A DNA stretch of 17,233 nt from an uncultured Bacteroides sp. (lineage in GTDB: Bacteria > Bacteroidota > Bacteroidia > Bacteroidales > Bacteroidaceae): contig USQO01000041.1 in assembly GCA_900556845.1 (NCBI GenBank), positions 1-17,233 of the forward strand, written 5' to 3'. Position numbers and translations under genes: made by a program. The notes under the pieces were generated by a model, which was not told the origin of the DNA, ran no database searches, and worked only from the letters and a program-made list of their open reading frames with translations. Numbering within the stretch: position 1 is the stretch's first letter; each line of letters opens with the position of its first letter. This document shows, piece by piece, positions 1-7,356 of the stretch.

Positions 1-52
1 ATTAGATTTAAGGTTAACAAAGGTTGGAGTACAGCGGTACTCCTTTTTTTAT
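1..52 (+). ncRNA. 3' part of a short repeated RNA gene (copy 1)
   Basis: These 52 bases are identical to 7379-7430. They end in an intrinsic terminator: stem GGAGTAC/GTACTCC with an AGCG loop at 26-43, then seven T at 44-50. Copy 2 shows a promoter and about 15 transcribed bases upstream of the shared part, so copy 1 is presumably the 3' end of the same kind of roughly 65-nt transcript, cut by the window edge. It converges on the radical SAM gene, whose stop codon lies 10 nt further on. No open reading frame is evident. Function unknown. Confidence 0.6.
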
Positions 53-62
53 GTCTATACGT

Positions 63-839
63 TTAATAAGAAGCAGAAGCAGGTATTCCTGCAGCTTCAA
101 GCATATCCACAATACGGTCTAACTCCTGATGAGAAGCTTTCAGTAATCCGTGATCAGGAGTTTCACGGTCTATTGTATAAATCATAACTTTCCGAGGTGC
201 AATCTGCTTTACTATATCAAGCCAAGAAAGAACAAAATCATCCGAAGTATTATCTACTGAAATACCATTACTTTCACCTTTCATAAAAAGTGTCTGGATA
301 ATCAGCTTACCCTGAAAAGCTTTTAGCCCTTCAATAATATTCTCTACTTCGTAATGCCCCGTCGGTCTGTCCACCCGGTTTATATAGTCCATGTTCACTG
401 TATCCAACTTCAAAATGTTGTTATCAACTTTATTTAAGGCTGTAAATACAGAAGGTTTATGAATCATTGTAGCATTGCTGAGTACACTGATTTTCGCATT
501 CGGAAAATATTTATCGCGCAATGCAATTGTATCGTCTATGATTTCGGAAAATTCAGGATGCAAGGTCGGTTCTCCATTACCGGCAAAAGTAAGTACATCA
601 GGAACAGGCCCATCTGTTTTCATTTTCAACAATTGCTGCTCCAATGCTTTACTTACATCTGCACGTGAAGGCAAGCCTTTTTGGGAGTGATGGTCTTTAT
701 TAAATCCGCATTCGCAATAAATACAATCAAACGAACAAAACTTCCCATCGGCAGGAAGCAGATTAATTCCTAAAGAAACTCCAAGGCGGCGACTGTGAAC
801 AGGCCCGAAAATAGGAGAGGGATAAATAATTGTTGCCAT
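63..839 (-). CDS. Radical SAM protein (COG0731-like Fe-S oxidoreductase)
   Basis: About 258 residues when started at the ATG at 839; a TTG nine bases upstream would add only three residues. Residues 35-42 read CSFDCIYC, the Cx3Cx2C motif that binds the radical-SAM [4Fe-4S] cluster, and GNGEPT near residue 90 is the SAM-binding GGEP-type motif. A single catalytic domain is seen, with no SPASM or other C-terminal cluster domain. The layout resembles the COG0731 group of Fe-S oxidoreductases, which is related to wyosine-type enzymes; the substrate is not known to me. A TAnnTTTG element lies upstream at 866-873, but no clear TTTG box. IS110 element 1 lies upstream, and a short repeated RNA gene converges on the 3' end. 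Confidence 0.85.
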   Translation of the reverse strand: MATIIYPSPIFGPVHSRRLGVSLGINLLPADGKFCSFDCIYCECGFNKDHHSQKGLPSRADVSKALEQQLLKMKTDGPVPDVLTFAGNGEPTLHPEFSEIIDDTIALRDKYFPNAKISVLSNATMIHKPSVFTALNKVDNNILKLDTVNMDYINRVDRPTGHYEVENIIEGLKAFQGKLIIQTLFMKGESNGISVDNTSDDFVLSWLDIVKQIAPRKVMIYTIDRETPDHGLLKASHQELDRIVDMLEAAGIPASASY

Positions 840-865
840 ACTATACAATTCATTTTGTTAGGACA

Positions 866-873
866 CAAATTTA
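866..873 (-). promoter_or_regulatory. Candidate -7 element of the radical SAM gene
   Basis: On the minus strand this reads TAAATTTG, fitting the Bacteroides -7 consensus TAnnTTTG. It lies 27 nt before the ATG. No TTTG is found 19-21 nt further upstream (around 893-898), so the promoter is weak or incomplete. Confidence 0.4.
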
Positions 874-899
874 GATAAAATCCTAGAGATTCTACACCG

Positions 900-937
900 G
901 CAGAATAAAAAACAAGGCCAGTACCTTGTTTTACTGC
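900..937 (-). terminator. Intrinsic terminator, minus strand
   Basis: A perfect 9-bp stem (AAAACAAGG at 909-917 with CCTTGTTTT at 924-932) has a 6-nt loop and is extended by GCAG (900-903) with CTGC (934-937). Read on the minus strand, the stem is followed by a run of six T, as for an intrinsic terminator. The nearest minus-strand gene upstream is 2480-4528, now separated from this terminator by the IS110 element. It could instead belong to the element. Confidence 0.6.
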
Positions 938-985
938 CTCCTCCGTTGTGCTCTTAGTCACAATTTATTAACTTAGAGGAAATTT

Positions 986-993
986 TAAATTTG
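986..993 (+). promoter_or_regulatory. Candidate -7 element of transposase 1
   Basis: TAAATTTG matches TAnnTTTG and ends only 7 nt before the ATG at 1001, so the transcript would have almost no leader. A -33 TTTG is missing; the nearest candidate is TTTA at 964-967 with an 18-nt spacer. In the integrated form the promoter may be weak. Confidence 0.4.
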
Positions 994-1000
994 AATCAAT

Positions 1001-2203
1001 ATGAACAGCAATCGAACGGTTGCCGGCCTTGATGTCCACAAAGATAGCATTTATCTTTGCATAATGGGCTTTGATGAGAATATTATTCTCCAGAAAACAT
1101 ACGGAGTGCTGACTCCGGAACTACGTCAAATGCGTGAAGATATGCTTTTTTATGGAGTTAAAGAATGTGCTATGGAGAGCACTGCTGTATATTGGATTCC
1201 GGTATGGAACAAACTTTACGACTCAATGGAGATTAAACTGGTAAATCCTTATTTCATTAAGCAGTTACCGGGGCGAAAGAGTGACATCAAGGATGCACAA
1301 TGGATAGCGGAATGTGTCCTAAAGAAGCTTATCAGAGGAAGTTTTGTTCCTGAGCCGGTCGTTCAGGACATGCGCAAACTAAACCGTCGTATAATGGACC
1401 TTAATGAAGATATGACCTATAACTGTAATAAACTTGATGCTGCTTTGCAGAGATGCGGTTTCAGGTTAAGCAACTACGTTTCTTCAACCAAAAGCAAAAG
1501 TTATCAATCCGTACTGAAATCTATTATAGAAGGTCGTTCAAATCCTGATGAACTTGTCAGGCTCATCCATGGAAGAACTATTAACAAACAGGGATATCTA
1601 AGTATCAAAGCATCAGTTACAGCATCTTTCTCCAAGACAGACCTGTCTATTTTCAAACAGCTGAAAGAGACTATCGACCTTATTGAATGCCAGATTGAAG
1701 AATGCCAGAAAGAACTGACGGAACTTTGCAAGGAGCACTTTCCCAAACAATACGAACGGATTCAGACCATTCCCGGAGTCAAGGAACGCGCTGCCACGGC
1801 AATTATTGCGGAGATAGGGGGCGACATGAAGATGTTTGCTACGGCTGTATGCCTGGTGGGATGGTGCGGTTTAAAACCCCGTAACGATGTGAGCAACGGT
1901 CGTTTCAAAAGTAGAAAAGTAACGCATGGAAACAGGTATCTCAGACAGATATTAATTGAAATTGCTTGGGCCGCTTCAAGAACCCGCAACTGTTTCTTCT
2001 CCAATTTCAGCTACGTACAAACGACCGTCAAGAAAAAGGGAAAAATGAAAATACAAGTGGCAATTGTAAGGAAAATACTAGTTGCCATTTGGCATATGCT
2101 AAACAAGGAGGAAGACTTCATCGATATTTATATAAAGAGACTGGATATTCTGAAAAAAGCAGAAGAACAAGTCAGACAATTTGATTCGTGTATGGCTAAT
2201 TAG
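1001..2203 (+). CDS. IS110-family transposase (DEDD recombinase), element 1
   Basis: 400 residues, the usual size for the family, apparently intact. The N-terminal RuvC-like DEDD domain shows D11 (GLDVHKDS), E59 (MEST) and D95/D98 (GRKSDIKDAQ). A helical, probably coiled-coil linker spans about 120-250. The C-terminal transposase_20 domain starts at QTIPGV (255-260), continues with LVGWCGLKPRNDVSNG (285-300) and ends the core with GNRYLRQ. By analogy with characterised IS110 enzymes, the catalytic serine would be S298 in this block. IS110 recombinases move a circular intermediate and, in members studied, use an element-encoded bridge RNA that pairs with target and donor DNA. The non-coding tail here follows the gene (2204-2390). 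It is clearly different from the second IS110 transposase in the window. Confidence 0.92.
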   Translation: MNSNRTVAGLDVHKDSIYLCIMGFDENIILQKTYGVLTPELRQMREDMLFYGVKECAMESTAVYWIPVWNKLYDSMEIKLVNPYFIKQLPGRKSDIKDAQWIAECVLKKLIRGSFVPEPVVQDMRKLNRRIMDLNEDMTYNCNKLDAALQRCGFRLSNYVSSTKSKSYQSVLKSIIEGRSNPDELVRLIHGRTINKQGYLSIKASVTASFSKTDLSIFKQLKETIDLIECQIEECQKELTELCKEHFPKQYERIQTIPGVKERAATAIIAEIGGDMKMFATAVCLVGWCGLKPRNDVSNGRFKSRKVTHGNRYLRQILIEIAWAASRTRNCFFSNFSYVQTTVKKKGKMKIQVAIVRKILVAIWHMLNKEEDFIDIYIKRLDILKKAEEQVRQFDSCMAN

Positions 2204-2234
2204 CCACTCGACATACCTTTCCGTACAATGTAAT

Positions 2235-2390
2235 TATCTTTGTGGCGCATCACAGCCCGATTCACAAATTTGCAGATACACAGAAAGGAGTTGGACGCCG
2301 GCATAAGTAACCAGAGCTTGAAGAGAAAAGTAATAAACTTATATATAGCCTCCGCAACTGTTATAGCCACGGAGCCTATAATCATGCCCA
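2235..2390 (+). ncRNA. Candidate bridge-type RNA in the tail of IS110 element 1
   Basis: This stretch lies downstream of transposase 1 on the same strand. It begins with TATCTTTG (2235-2242), a match to the Bacteroides -7 consensus, though with no TTTG box. It can form TTTGTG/CACAAA (2239-2244 with 2263-2268), ATAAGT/ACTTAT (2303-2308 with 2337-2342) and a 10-of-11 bp hairpin (2344-2354 with 2370-2380) with a 15-nt loop. Position, length (about 150 nt) and structure fit what is known of IS110 guide RNAs, but no guide-target pairing was established. A 63-codon minus-strand frame across it is judged spurious. Confidence 0.4.
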
Positions 2391-2479
2391 TGAAAACACA
2401 TAATAATTACTTCTAGCCAGTTTTATGTATTTCTTATTACTTACTACGAATACATTTTAGAGAAAAGATACAGTTTTAT

Positions 2480-4528
2480 TCACCACTTGATACGTAACTG
2501 TAAATAAATATCTCCTTTCTTACAATCCTGTATTTCTTCTATTCCCGAACTAATCTTTTCCCGATCGAAGTAATAAGTCAAACCGTATTTAGCCTGCAAA
2601 ACAAGCCAGTTGCGAAAACTATAACGTACATTCACAGCAAAGCGAGTTCCCTTACCATAAAAAGATGGCATCGAAAAGGCATATAGTACACTTTTCTCGT
2701 ACATTGTAATTCTTGTATCATAATTATCTGTTTGAAACCAGGCTGCAGACAAGTCCAACTGACATGGAAGTTTCAATGGAGCTATACTGACTTGCTGATT
2801 TATTAAGAATCCTCTATACACCGGTTGATTCCATGTTTTTTTCTGATTACCATAAACAGCTGTTTTCAATTTAATTTTTGGCGTCGGCTGGTATGAGAGA
2901 TACACATTCAGTTTATGCTGATTACCTGGAGCTGTAATCTTATTTTCTTCAGAATCTCTTATATCTTCTGCTTTGTTTTTATAACGATATTTTATAAACA
3001 ATGAAAGTGAATGAAGTGGTGAATAAGTAAGTTGAAAAGTATTTTCTATCCCAGAAGTCCCGGAAGCTGAAATCCCATATTTCTGATAAGGGAAATAAAA
3101 TACATCTGTATAATTAGCCAAAATAATATTTTTTAAAAAGCTGGTTTCCAATCCTATAAATACTCCATATTCATTTTGAAGCATACTTGATTCTGATATA
3201 GATTTACCATAAATAGACTGGTAGCTCTTGTCGTAATACCTGTTTATAAATAAAAGATTCCAATTGTTGATAAATCGATAATCAATTCTATTTATCCAAG
3301 CAATCTTTCCACATATATCTACAGCTACTTCACCACCTATCACAGCCTTTTTCAAAAATACCTTGTAGTTGACACCTATATTATAAAAAGACTTTCCTCT
3401 GGGATAATACTTATTATACTCCCTAAAATCAGGATTCAATATCTTGTTGAAAACATTATAAACAGCTGTTACTCCAAATTCATATTGCTTGCCATTATAA
3501 TTAACATTCGTTCCAATTACCTGATTATTAAAGGTTTTATGTTTCTCAAAATCTCTTATCAACCGGTGATAACCATCTTTCTTAATTGAGGTTATAAAAG
3601 AGTTATCAACAATTCCATCCATATTTCTGTACGAATATAAAGCTGATATTAACCATCTTTTCGACACTTGATAACTTATCCCTACACCTTGAAAGAAATT
3701 ATATTCGTCACACGAAGAATGTTTGCTGAATCCCTGTCGATTGGATTGAGAAGCAGTAATCGTTTTTCCTAAACTAAAGCCAGTGTTTAATACAAGTCCG
3801 TATCCAAAAGAAGCACGATAATTTCCTAAAGCTAACGTCCGAATTCTACCTAAATCTTTTATCAACAAATAAGGTGAATAAAAGTCTGCCCCCTTCTTAT
3901 TATATTTTCCAAACCACTGCTCTCCTGCATCTTTTTCCATAGTAATTCCAGCATAGACTTGATCTTTATACCGAAACGAATAGCGCAAGTTATGATAAAG
4001 GGGAGTACCGAGATAACGCTTGTTAGGACTTTCAGTCAAAACTTCATCAGTATACGAAGCATAACCGGCACGAACATACATTGGTATATCTACACGTGTT
4101 GATAACTCCTGTTTGTTGTACTTTAATACAGATTTCCATAACAAAACATCTTTTTTATCATTACCTTTCCCAATATATAAAAAAGGAGTTAGAAGCTTTA
4201 ACACCCTGTAATCCATATCTTGAACCATAGCCAACTCTTTTAAACTTACCAACGGACCATGTTTATAAATATAATAAAGAAGATTTTCTATAATCCGATC
4301 TGATAAAAACGGGAACTGTTCCAGCTGCTCCTTTGTAAGTGCATTCACATCAAGTGGATTAGCTTTTAATTCCTCCATTTCTTCTACCCATGACGCCCAG
4401 TCTTCTTCTACATCGTCTTCTAAAAAGACATTATCCATTATCCAATCTTCATTAGTCAAACTCTGAGCTGTAACCGACGAAGCAAAAGAACAGCATATTC
4501 CTAAACACAATAAACATTTTCTTAACAT
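2480..4528 (-). CDS. Secreted helix-hairpin-helix / outer-membrane beta-barrel protein
   Basis: 682 residues. Residues 1-21 form a signal peptide ending in TAQ. An acidic stretch follows (about 27-55), then a ComEA-like helix-hairpin-helix segment at 57-118, recognisable from NPLDVNALTKEQLEQFPFLS (57-76) and a second, related helical unit (LVSLKELAMVQDMDYRVLKL). Residues from about 130 to the end are rich in alternating aromatic and polar strands, and the protein ends in QLRIKW with a terminal aromatic residue, as in outer-membrane beta-barrels. Similar proteins are common in Bacteroidetes and are annotated only as helix-hairpin-helix proteins; function unknown. It is divergent from DUF4294 (65-bp gap). 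IS110 element 1 lies just past its stop, separating it from a likely terminator at 900-937. Confidence 0.8.
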   Translation of the reverse strand: MLRKCLLCLGICCSFASSVTAQSLTNEDWIMDNVFLEDDVEEDWASWVEEMEELKANPLDVNALTKEQLEQFPFLSDRIIENLLYYIYKHGPLVSLKELAMVQDMDYRVLKLLTPFLYIGKGNDKKDVLLWKSVLKYNKQELSTRVDIPMYVRAGYASYTDEVLTESPNKRYLGTPLYHNLRYSFRYKDQVYAGITMEKDAGEQWFGKYNKKGADFYSPYLLIKDLGRIRTLALGNYRASFGYGLVLNTGFSLGKTITASQSNRQGFSKHSSCDEYNFFQGVGISYQVSKRWLISALYSYRNMDGIVDNSFITSIKKDGYHRLIRDFEKHKTFNNQVIGTNVNYNGKQYEFGVTAVYNVFNKILNPDFREYNKYYPRGKSFYNIGVNYKVFLKKAVIGGEVAVDICGKIAWINRIDYRFINNWNLLFINRYYDKSYQSIYGKSISESSMLQNEYGVFIGLETSFLKNIILANYTDVFYFPYQKYGISASGTSGIENTFQLTYSPLHSLSLFIKYRYKNKAEDIRDSEENKITAPGNQHKLNVYLSYQPTPKIKLKTAVYGNQKKTWNQPVYRGFLINQQVSIAPLKLPCQLDLSAAWFQTDNYDTRITMYEKSVLYAFSMPSFYGKGTRFAVNVRYSFRNWLVLQAKYGLTYYFDREKISSGIEEIQDCKKGDIYLQLRIKW

Positions 4529-4557
4529 CCTATCTAACGTTAAATGTTATGTAATAC

Positions 4558-4588
4558 ATTGTTGTTCAATCTATTCTTTATACTTTTG
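4558..4588 (+). promoter_or_regulatory. Promoter of the DUF4294 gene
   Basis: ATTG (4558-4561), a 19-nt spacer and TACTTTTG (4581-4588) fit the Bacteroides -33/-7 promoter. The start codon is at 4594, only 5 nt after the -7 box, so the predicted transcript starts at or next to the ATG. Confidence 0.6.
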
Positions 4589-4593
4589 CTAAT

Positions 4594-5193
4594 ATGAAAA
4601 AATATCTTTTCATACTCACAACTTTGCTGCTTGGCAGTTTGGCTGCTAATGGACAGCAACGTATTAGTACCTGTAAAAATGGTTATAAGGTACCTGTAAC
4701 GGTATATAAGAATGATACTATACCTACTATAACGCTTAGAGAGGTTATTATTTTCCCAGAAATAAGATTTAAAAGCAAAAGGCAAAGAACAAGATATAAT
4801 AAACTAGTCAGGGACGTTAAAAAAACACTTCCATTAGCAAAAGAAATAAACCGGGCTGTAATAGAAACTTATGAATATCTTCAAACTCTTCCCGACAAGA
4901 AGTCCAGAGAAGCTCATTTAAAAATGGTCGAAAAAGGCTTGAAGCAACAATATACACCTGTTATGAAGAAACTAACATTCTCCCAGGGAAAATTGTTGAT
5001 AAAGTTAGTAAACAGAGAAACGAACAGTTCTTCATACGAACTTGTCAAAGCTTTTATGGGACCATTGAAAGCCGGATTCTATCAAACATTTGCTGCACTA
5101 TTCGGAGCCAGCTTGAAAAAAGAATACCATCCAGAAGATGATGATAAAATGACCGAGCGTATTATTATATTAGTAGAAAACGGACAATTATAA
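4594..5193 (+). CDS. DUF4294 family secreted protein
   Basis: 199 residues, full length for this Bacteroidetes family. Residues 1-20 are a signal peptide ending in ANGQQ. A conserved core follows: TLREVIIFPE (about 48-57), a basic segment RYNKLVRDVKKTLPLAKEIN (67-86), then helical parts with GLKQQYTPVMKKLTFSQGK and a C-terminal GPLKAGFYQTFAALFGAS. The last residues are acidic (HPEDDDKMTERI). The family has no assigned function known to me; the product should be periplasmic or envelope-associated. The signal peptide starts at the first codon, which supports this start even though the promoter leaves almost no leader. The gene is divergent from the beta-barrel gene and convergent with the RNA methyltransferase across a long dyad terminator. 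Confidence 0.85.
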   Translation: MKKYLFILTTLLLGSLAANGQQRISTCKNGYKVPVTVYKNDTIPTITLREVIIFPEIRFKSKRQRTRYNKLVRDVKKTLPLAKEINRAVIETYEYLQTLPDKKSREAHLKMVEKGLKQQYTPVMKKLTFSQGKLLIKLVNRETNSSSYELVKAFMGPLKAGFYQTFAALFGASLKKEYHPEDDDKMTERIIILVENGQL

Positions 5194-5218
5194 AAACACC
5201 GCATATATAATCATCAGA

Positions 5219-5278
5219 AAAACAATGAATTAACGTGTTATCATCAGCTTATTAACAACACTGTTAATTCATTGTTTT
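5219..5278. terminator. Bidirectional dyad terminator
   Basis: A perfect 16-bp inverted repeat (5219-5234 with 5263-5278) begins AAAACAATG on both strands. It is extended inward by GTGTT/AACAC (5235-5239 with 5257-5261) past a one-base bulge. A-runs and T-runs at the ends make it usable from both directions. It sits between the convergent DUF4294 and RNA methyltransferase genes. Confidence 0.8.
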
Positions 5279-5282
5279 AATA

Positions 5283-5837
5283 CTATTTCTGCTCTTTAAA
5301 AGCTATAAGCTTATTCGCAAACTCCCATAGCACAATCCCTGCGGTAACAGACACGTTCAAAGAATGTTTTGTACCATATTGTGGAATTTCTATACAGCCA
5401 TCGCACATATCAACAATTTCCTGTTTTACACCTTTCACCTCATTTCCCATTACGATAGCATACTTTTTATCAGAATCTAACTGAAGATTGTTCAACATGC
5501 AGCTACCTTCACACTGTTCTATTGCCAGAACGGTATATCCACTAGCATGTAGCTCATTTACAGCATCTTTAGTATCTTTAAAATAACTCCAGTCGACAGT
5601 ATTTTCAGCCCCTAAAGCCGTTTTATGCATCTCTGGATGAGGGGGAGTAGCTGTGATACCACACAAATAAATACGATTTACTAAGAAAGCATCCGAAGTT
5701 CTGAACACAGCTCCAATATTATGTAAGCTTCGAACTTCGTCCAAAACAACCGCCAACGGCAATTTATCGGCCTTCTTAAATTCATCCACCGTAAGACGGT
5801 TCATTTCCGTTATTTTTAATTTCCGTAATTCAGACAT
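5283..5837 (-). CDS. SpoU/TrmH-family RNA 2'-O-methyltransferase
   Basis: 184 residues, a single SPOUT domain without the N-terminal substrate-binding domain of the longer rRNA enzymes. The three SpoU motifs are present: motif 1 RSLHNIGAVFRTSDA (36-50, with N40 and R46), motif 2 YAIVMGNEVKGV (126-137) and motif 3 IEIPQYGTKHSLNVSVTAGI (149-168), which forms the knot that binds S-adenosylmethionine. It should transfer a methyl group to a ribose 2'-OH of tRNA or rRNA; its length resembles tRNA-acting TrmH/TrmL types, but the substrate cannot be read from the sequence. A -7 box TATCTTTG lies upstream at 5866-5873. The gene is single, convergent with DUF4294. Confidence 0.92.
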   Translation of the reverse strand: MSELRKLKITEMNRLTVDEFKKADKLPLAVVLDEVRSLHNIGAVFRTSDAFLVNRIYLCGITATPPHPEMHKTALGAENTVDWSYFKDTKDAVNELHASGYTVLAIEQCEGSCMLNNLQLDSDKKYAIVMGNEVKGVKQEIVDMCDGCIEIPQYGTKHSLNVSVTAGIVLWEFANKLIAFKEQK

Positions 5838-5865
5838 AATACAATTATAATAGAATATCCGTTTG

Positions 5866-5873
5866 CAAAGATA
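5866..5873 (-). promoter_or_regulatory. -7 element of the RNA methyltransferase gene
   Basis: On the minus strand this reads TATCTTTG, a full match to TAnnTTTG, 28 nt before the start codon. The -33 region has no clear TTTG. Confidence 0.55.
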
Positions 5874-6079
5874 AAAACTATACTCATAACCCTGTTAAAA
5901 ACAGTGGAAAAGGTGTATAAAAGCTGAGAAAAGAAAATGAAAAAAAGATTTTGCTTTTTTGAAATAATCTATTATAGCAAATTGATTATACACACCTCCA
6001 AAAAAGATAAGCCTAAAATACCCCACTTATATAAACACAAATTCAATAAGAAATTAAGTATAAATCATCAGAAAGTTTT

Positions 6080-6087
6080 TAACTTTG
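6080..6087 (+). promoter_or_regulatory. Candidate -7 element of nadA
   Basis: TAACTTTG matches TAnnTTTG. No -33 TTTG is seen. If used, it gives nadA a leader of about 200 nt with a 7-bp hairpin (6093-6111) near its 5' end. No other TAnnTTTG match was found closer to the gene. Confidence 0.4.
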
Positions 6088-6290
6088 TGAATTATCAACG
6101 TTTTGTTGATAGGAGAGCTAAAGATTGTATTATCAGCATATAAGCCTGTTTACAGAATCTTAAAATCAAGTATACATACATTAATAAGTTAAAGAGCAAA
6201 TAAATTGACTGATTTTTACAAACACTATTAACCTCCTATTATTAATATCATAAATTCTCTTTTTTGAAAAAATAAAATATAAATTATAGT

Positions 6291-7280
6291 ATGAAAGAAG
6301 AATGGTTGAATAAAGGTTTTGTAAGTGAACCTGTAGATAAGAGCATCGATCTAAAAAGTGAGATAAACCGATTACGTAAAGAAAAGAATGCAGTCATTCT
6401 TGGACACTACTACCAGTCTGGAGAAATTCAGGATATAGCCGATTTTATTGGTGACAGTCTGGCTTTGGCACAATGGGCTGCCAAAACAGATGCTGACATT
6501 ATTGTGATGTGTGGTGTACACTTTATGGGAGAAACGGCCAAAATACTATGCCCTGATAAAAAAGTATTAGTTCCGGACCTGAATGCAGGCTGTTCTTTGG
6601 CCGACAGTTGCCCTGCAGACAAGTTTACGGAATTCGTAAAAAGCCATCCAGACCACACTGTTATCTCTTACGTAAACACGACGGCTGCTGTAAAAGCTGT
6701 TACAGATGTTGTCGTGACTTCTACAAATGCAAAACAAATAGTAGAAAGCTTTCCAGAGAATGAAAAAATAATTTTCGGTCCTGACAGAAACTTAGGTAAT
6801 TATATCAACTCTATAACAGGCAGAAATATGCTGTTATGGAATGGAGCCTGCCATGTTCACGAACAGTTCTCTGTTGAAAAAATCATAGAACTGAAGAAAC
6901 AATATCCAGATGCTGCTGTACTCGTACATCCCGAATGTAAGGGTAGTGTAGCCAAGTTGGCCGATAAAGTCGGTTCGACAGCAGGATTGCTGAAATATGC
7001 TATAGCGAGTGAAAAGAAAGATTTTATTGTAGCGACAGAAAGTGGTATTTTGCACGAGATGCGCAAACAGTGCCCTGAAAAGAATTTCATTCCAGCTCCT
7101 CCGGAAGACAGCACTTGTGCATGCAATGAATGTAATTTCATGCGTCTCAATACTTTGGAAAAACTTTACAATACATTAAAATACGAGTGGCCGGAAATTC
7201 AAGTTGACGAAAATGTAGCGCGTGAAGCCGTTAAACCTATCAAGAAGATGCTTGAGATTTCAGCACGTTTAGGTTTGTAA
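6291..7280 (+). CDS. nadA: Quinolinate synthase A
   Basis: 329 residues, typical length. NadA condenses iminoaspartate with dihydroxyacetone phosphate to quinolinate in de novo NAD synthesis in the cytoplasm. The three-fold pseudo-repeat of the family is visible: ILGHYYQSGEIQDIADFIGD (36-55), PDLNAGCSLADSCP (95-108), NGACHVHEQF (184-193) and HPECKGS (213-219). The oxygen-sensitive [4Fe-4S] cluster should be bound by C101, C187 and C281, the last within CACNEC (276-281). The gene stands alone, without nadB or nadC in the window, so the iminoaspartate supplier is elsewhere. It ends 39 nt before the hairpin that overlaps the promoter of small RNA copy 2. Confidence 0.96.
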   Translation: MKEEWLNKGFVSEPVDKSIDLKSEINRLRKEKNAVILGHYYQSGEIQDIADFIGDSLALAQWAAKTDADIIVMCGVHFMGETAKILCPDKKVLVPDLNAGCSLADSCPADKFTEFVKSHPDHTVISYVNTTAAVKAVTDVVVTSTNAKQIVESFPENEKIIFGPDRNLGNYINSITGRNMLLWNGACHVHEQFSVEKIIELKKQYPDAAVLVHPECKGSVAKLADKVGSTAGLLKYAIASEKKDFIVATESGILHEMRKQCPEKNFIPAPPEDSTCACNECNFMRLNTLEKLYNTLKYEWPEIQVDENVAREAVKPIKKMLEISARLGL

Positions 7281-7318
7281 AGAAAGTCTTTTAAATTATG
7301 TTATAAAGCATAATAAAA

Positions 7319-7356
7319 GGTACGGAATGTTTGGTAGTTTCCATAAATTCCGTACC
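7319..7356 (-). terminator. Terminator-like hairpin on the minus strand, enclosing a + strand promoter
   Basis: A perfect 10-bp inverted repeat (GGTACGGAAT at 7319-7328, ATTCCGTACC at 7347-7356) has an 18-nt spacer. Read on the minus strand it is followed by TTTTATT, so it could terminate transcripts from rdgB. On the plus strand the same bases hold the -33 box (in the loop) and part of the -7 box of the small RNA. It might alternatively act as an operator. Confidence 0.5.

Larger units (their letters stand above)
940..2390 (+). mobile_element. IS110-family insertion sequence, element 1 (ends approximate)
   Basis: The element is defined by its transposase (1001-2203) and the structured non-coding DNA after it. 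The ends are estimates: the left end should lie between the terminator at 900-937 and the transposase, the right end between the hairpin at 2344-2380 and the gene ending at 2480. No long terminal inverted repeats or target duplications are visible, as is usual for IS110 elements. A weak inward match exists between CTCCGTTGTGC (941-951) and GCCACGGAG (2366-2374). Comparison with an empty site would fix the ends. Confidence 0.6.
5838..6290. other. Intergenic region with two divergent promoters and the nadA leader
   Basis: These 453 AT-rich bases lie between the divergent methyltransferase and nadA genes. They hold the methyltransferase -7 box (5866-5873), a low-complexity hairpin AAAAAAG/CTTTTTT (5941-5960) inside a larger imperfect inverted repeat (5911-5919 with 5987-5997), and a candidate nadA -7 box (6080-6087). 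A 7-bp hairpin TATCAAC/GTTGATA (6093-6111) follows. From there to 6290 I see no clear structure and no known riboswitch. A 68-codon frame at 5937-6143 is judged spurious. Confidence 0.6.

Noticed and set aside
2200..2391. 63-codon minus-strand frame beginning MGMIIGSVAITVAE
   Set aside because: It lies wholly in the non-coding tail of IS110 element 1, overlaps the transposase stop on the opposite strand, and has no recognisable family or clear ribosome site.
5937..6143. 68-codon plus-strand frame upstream of nadA
   Set aside because: Composition simply follows AT-rich DNA (Lys, Ile, Phe, Tyr), no family is recognised, and it covers the likely nadA promoter.
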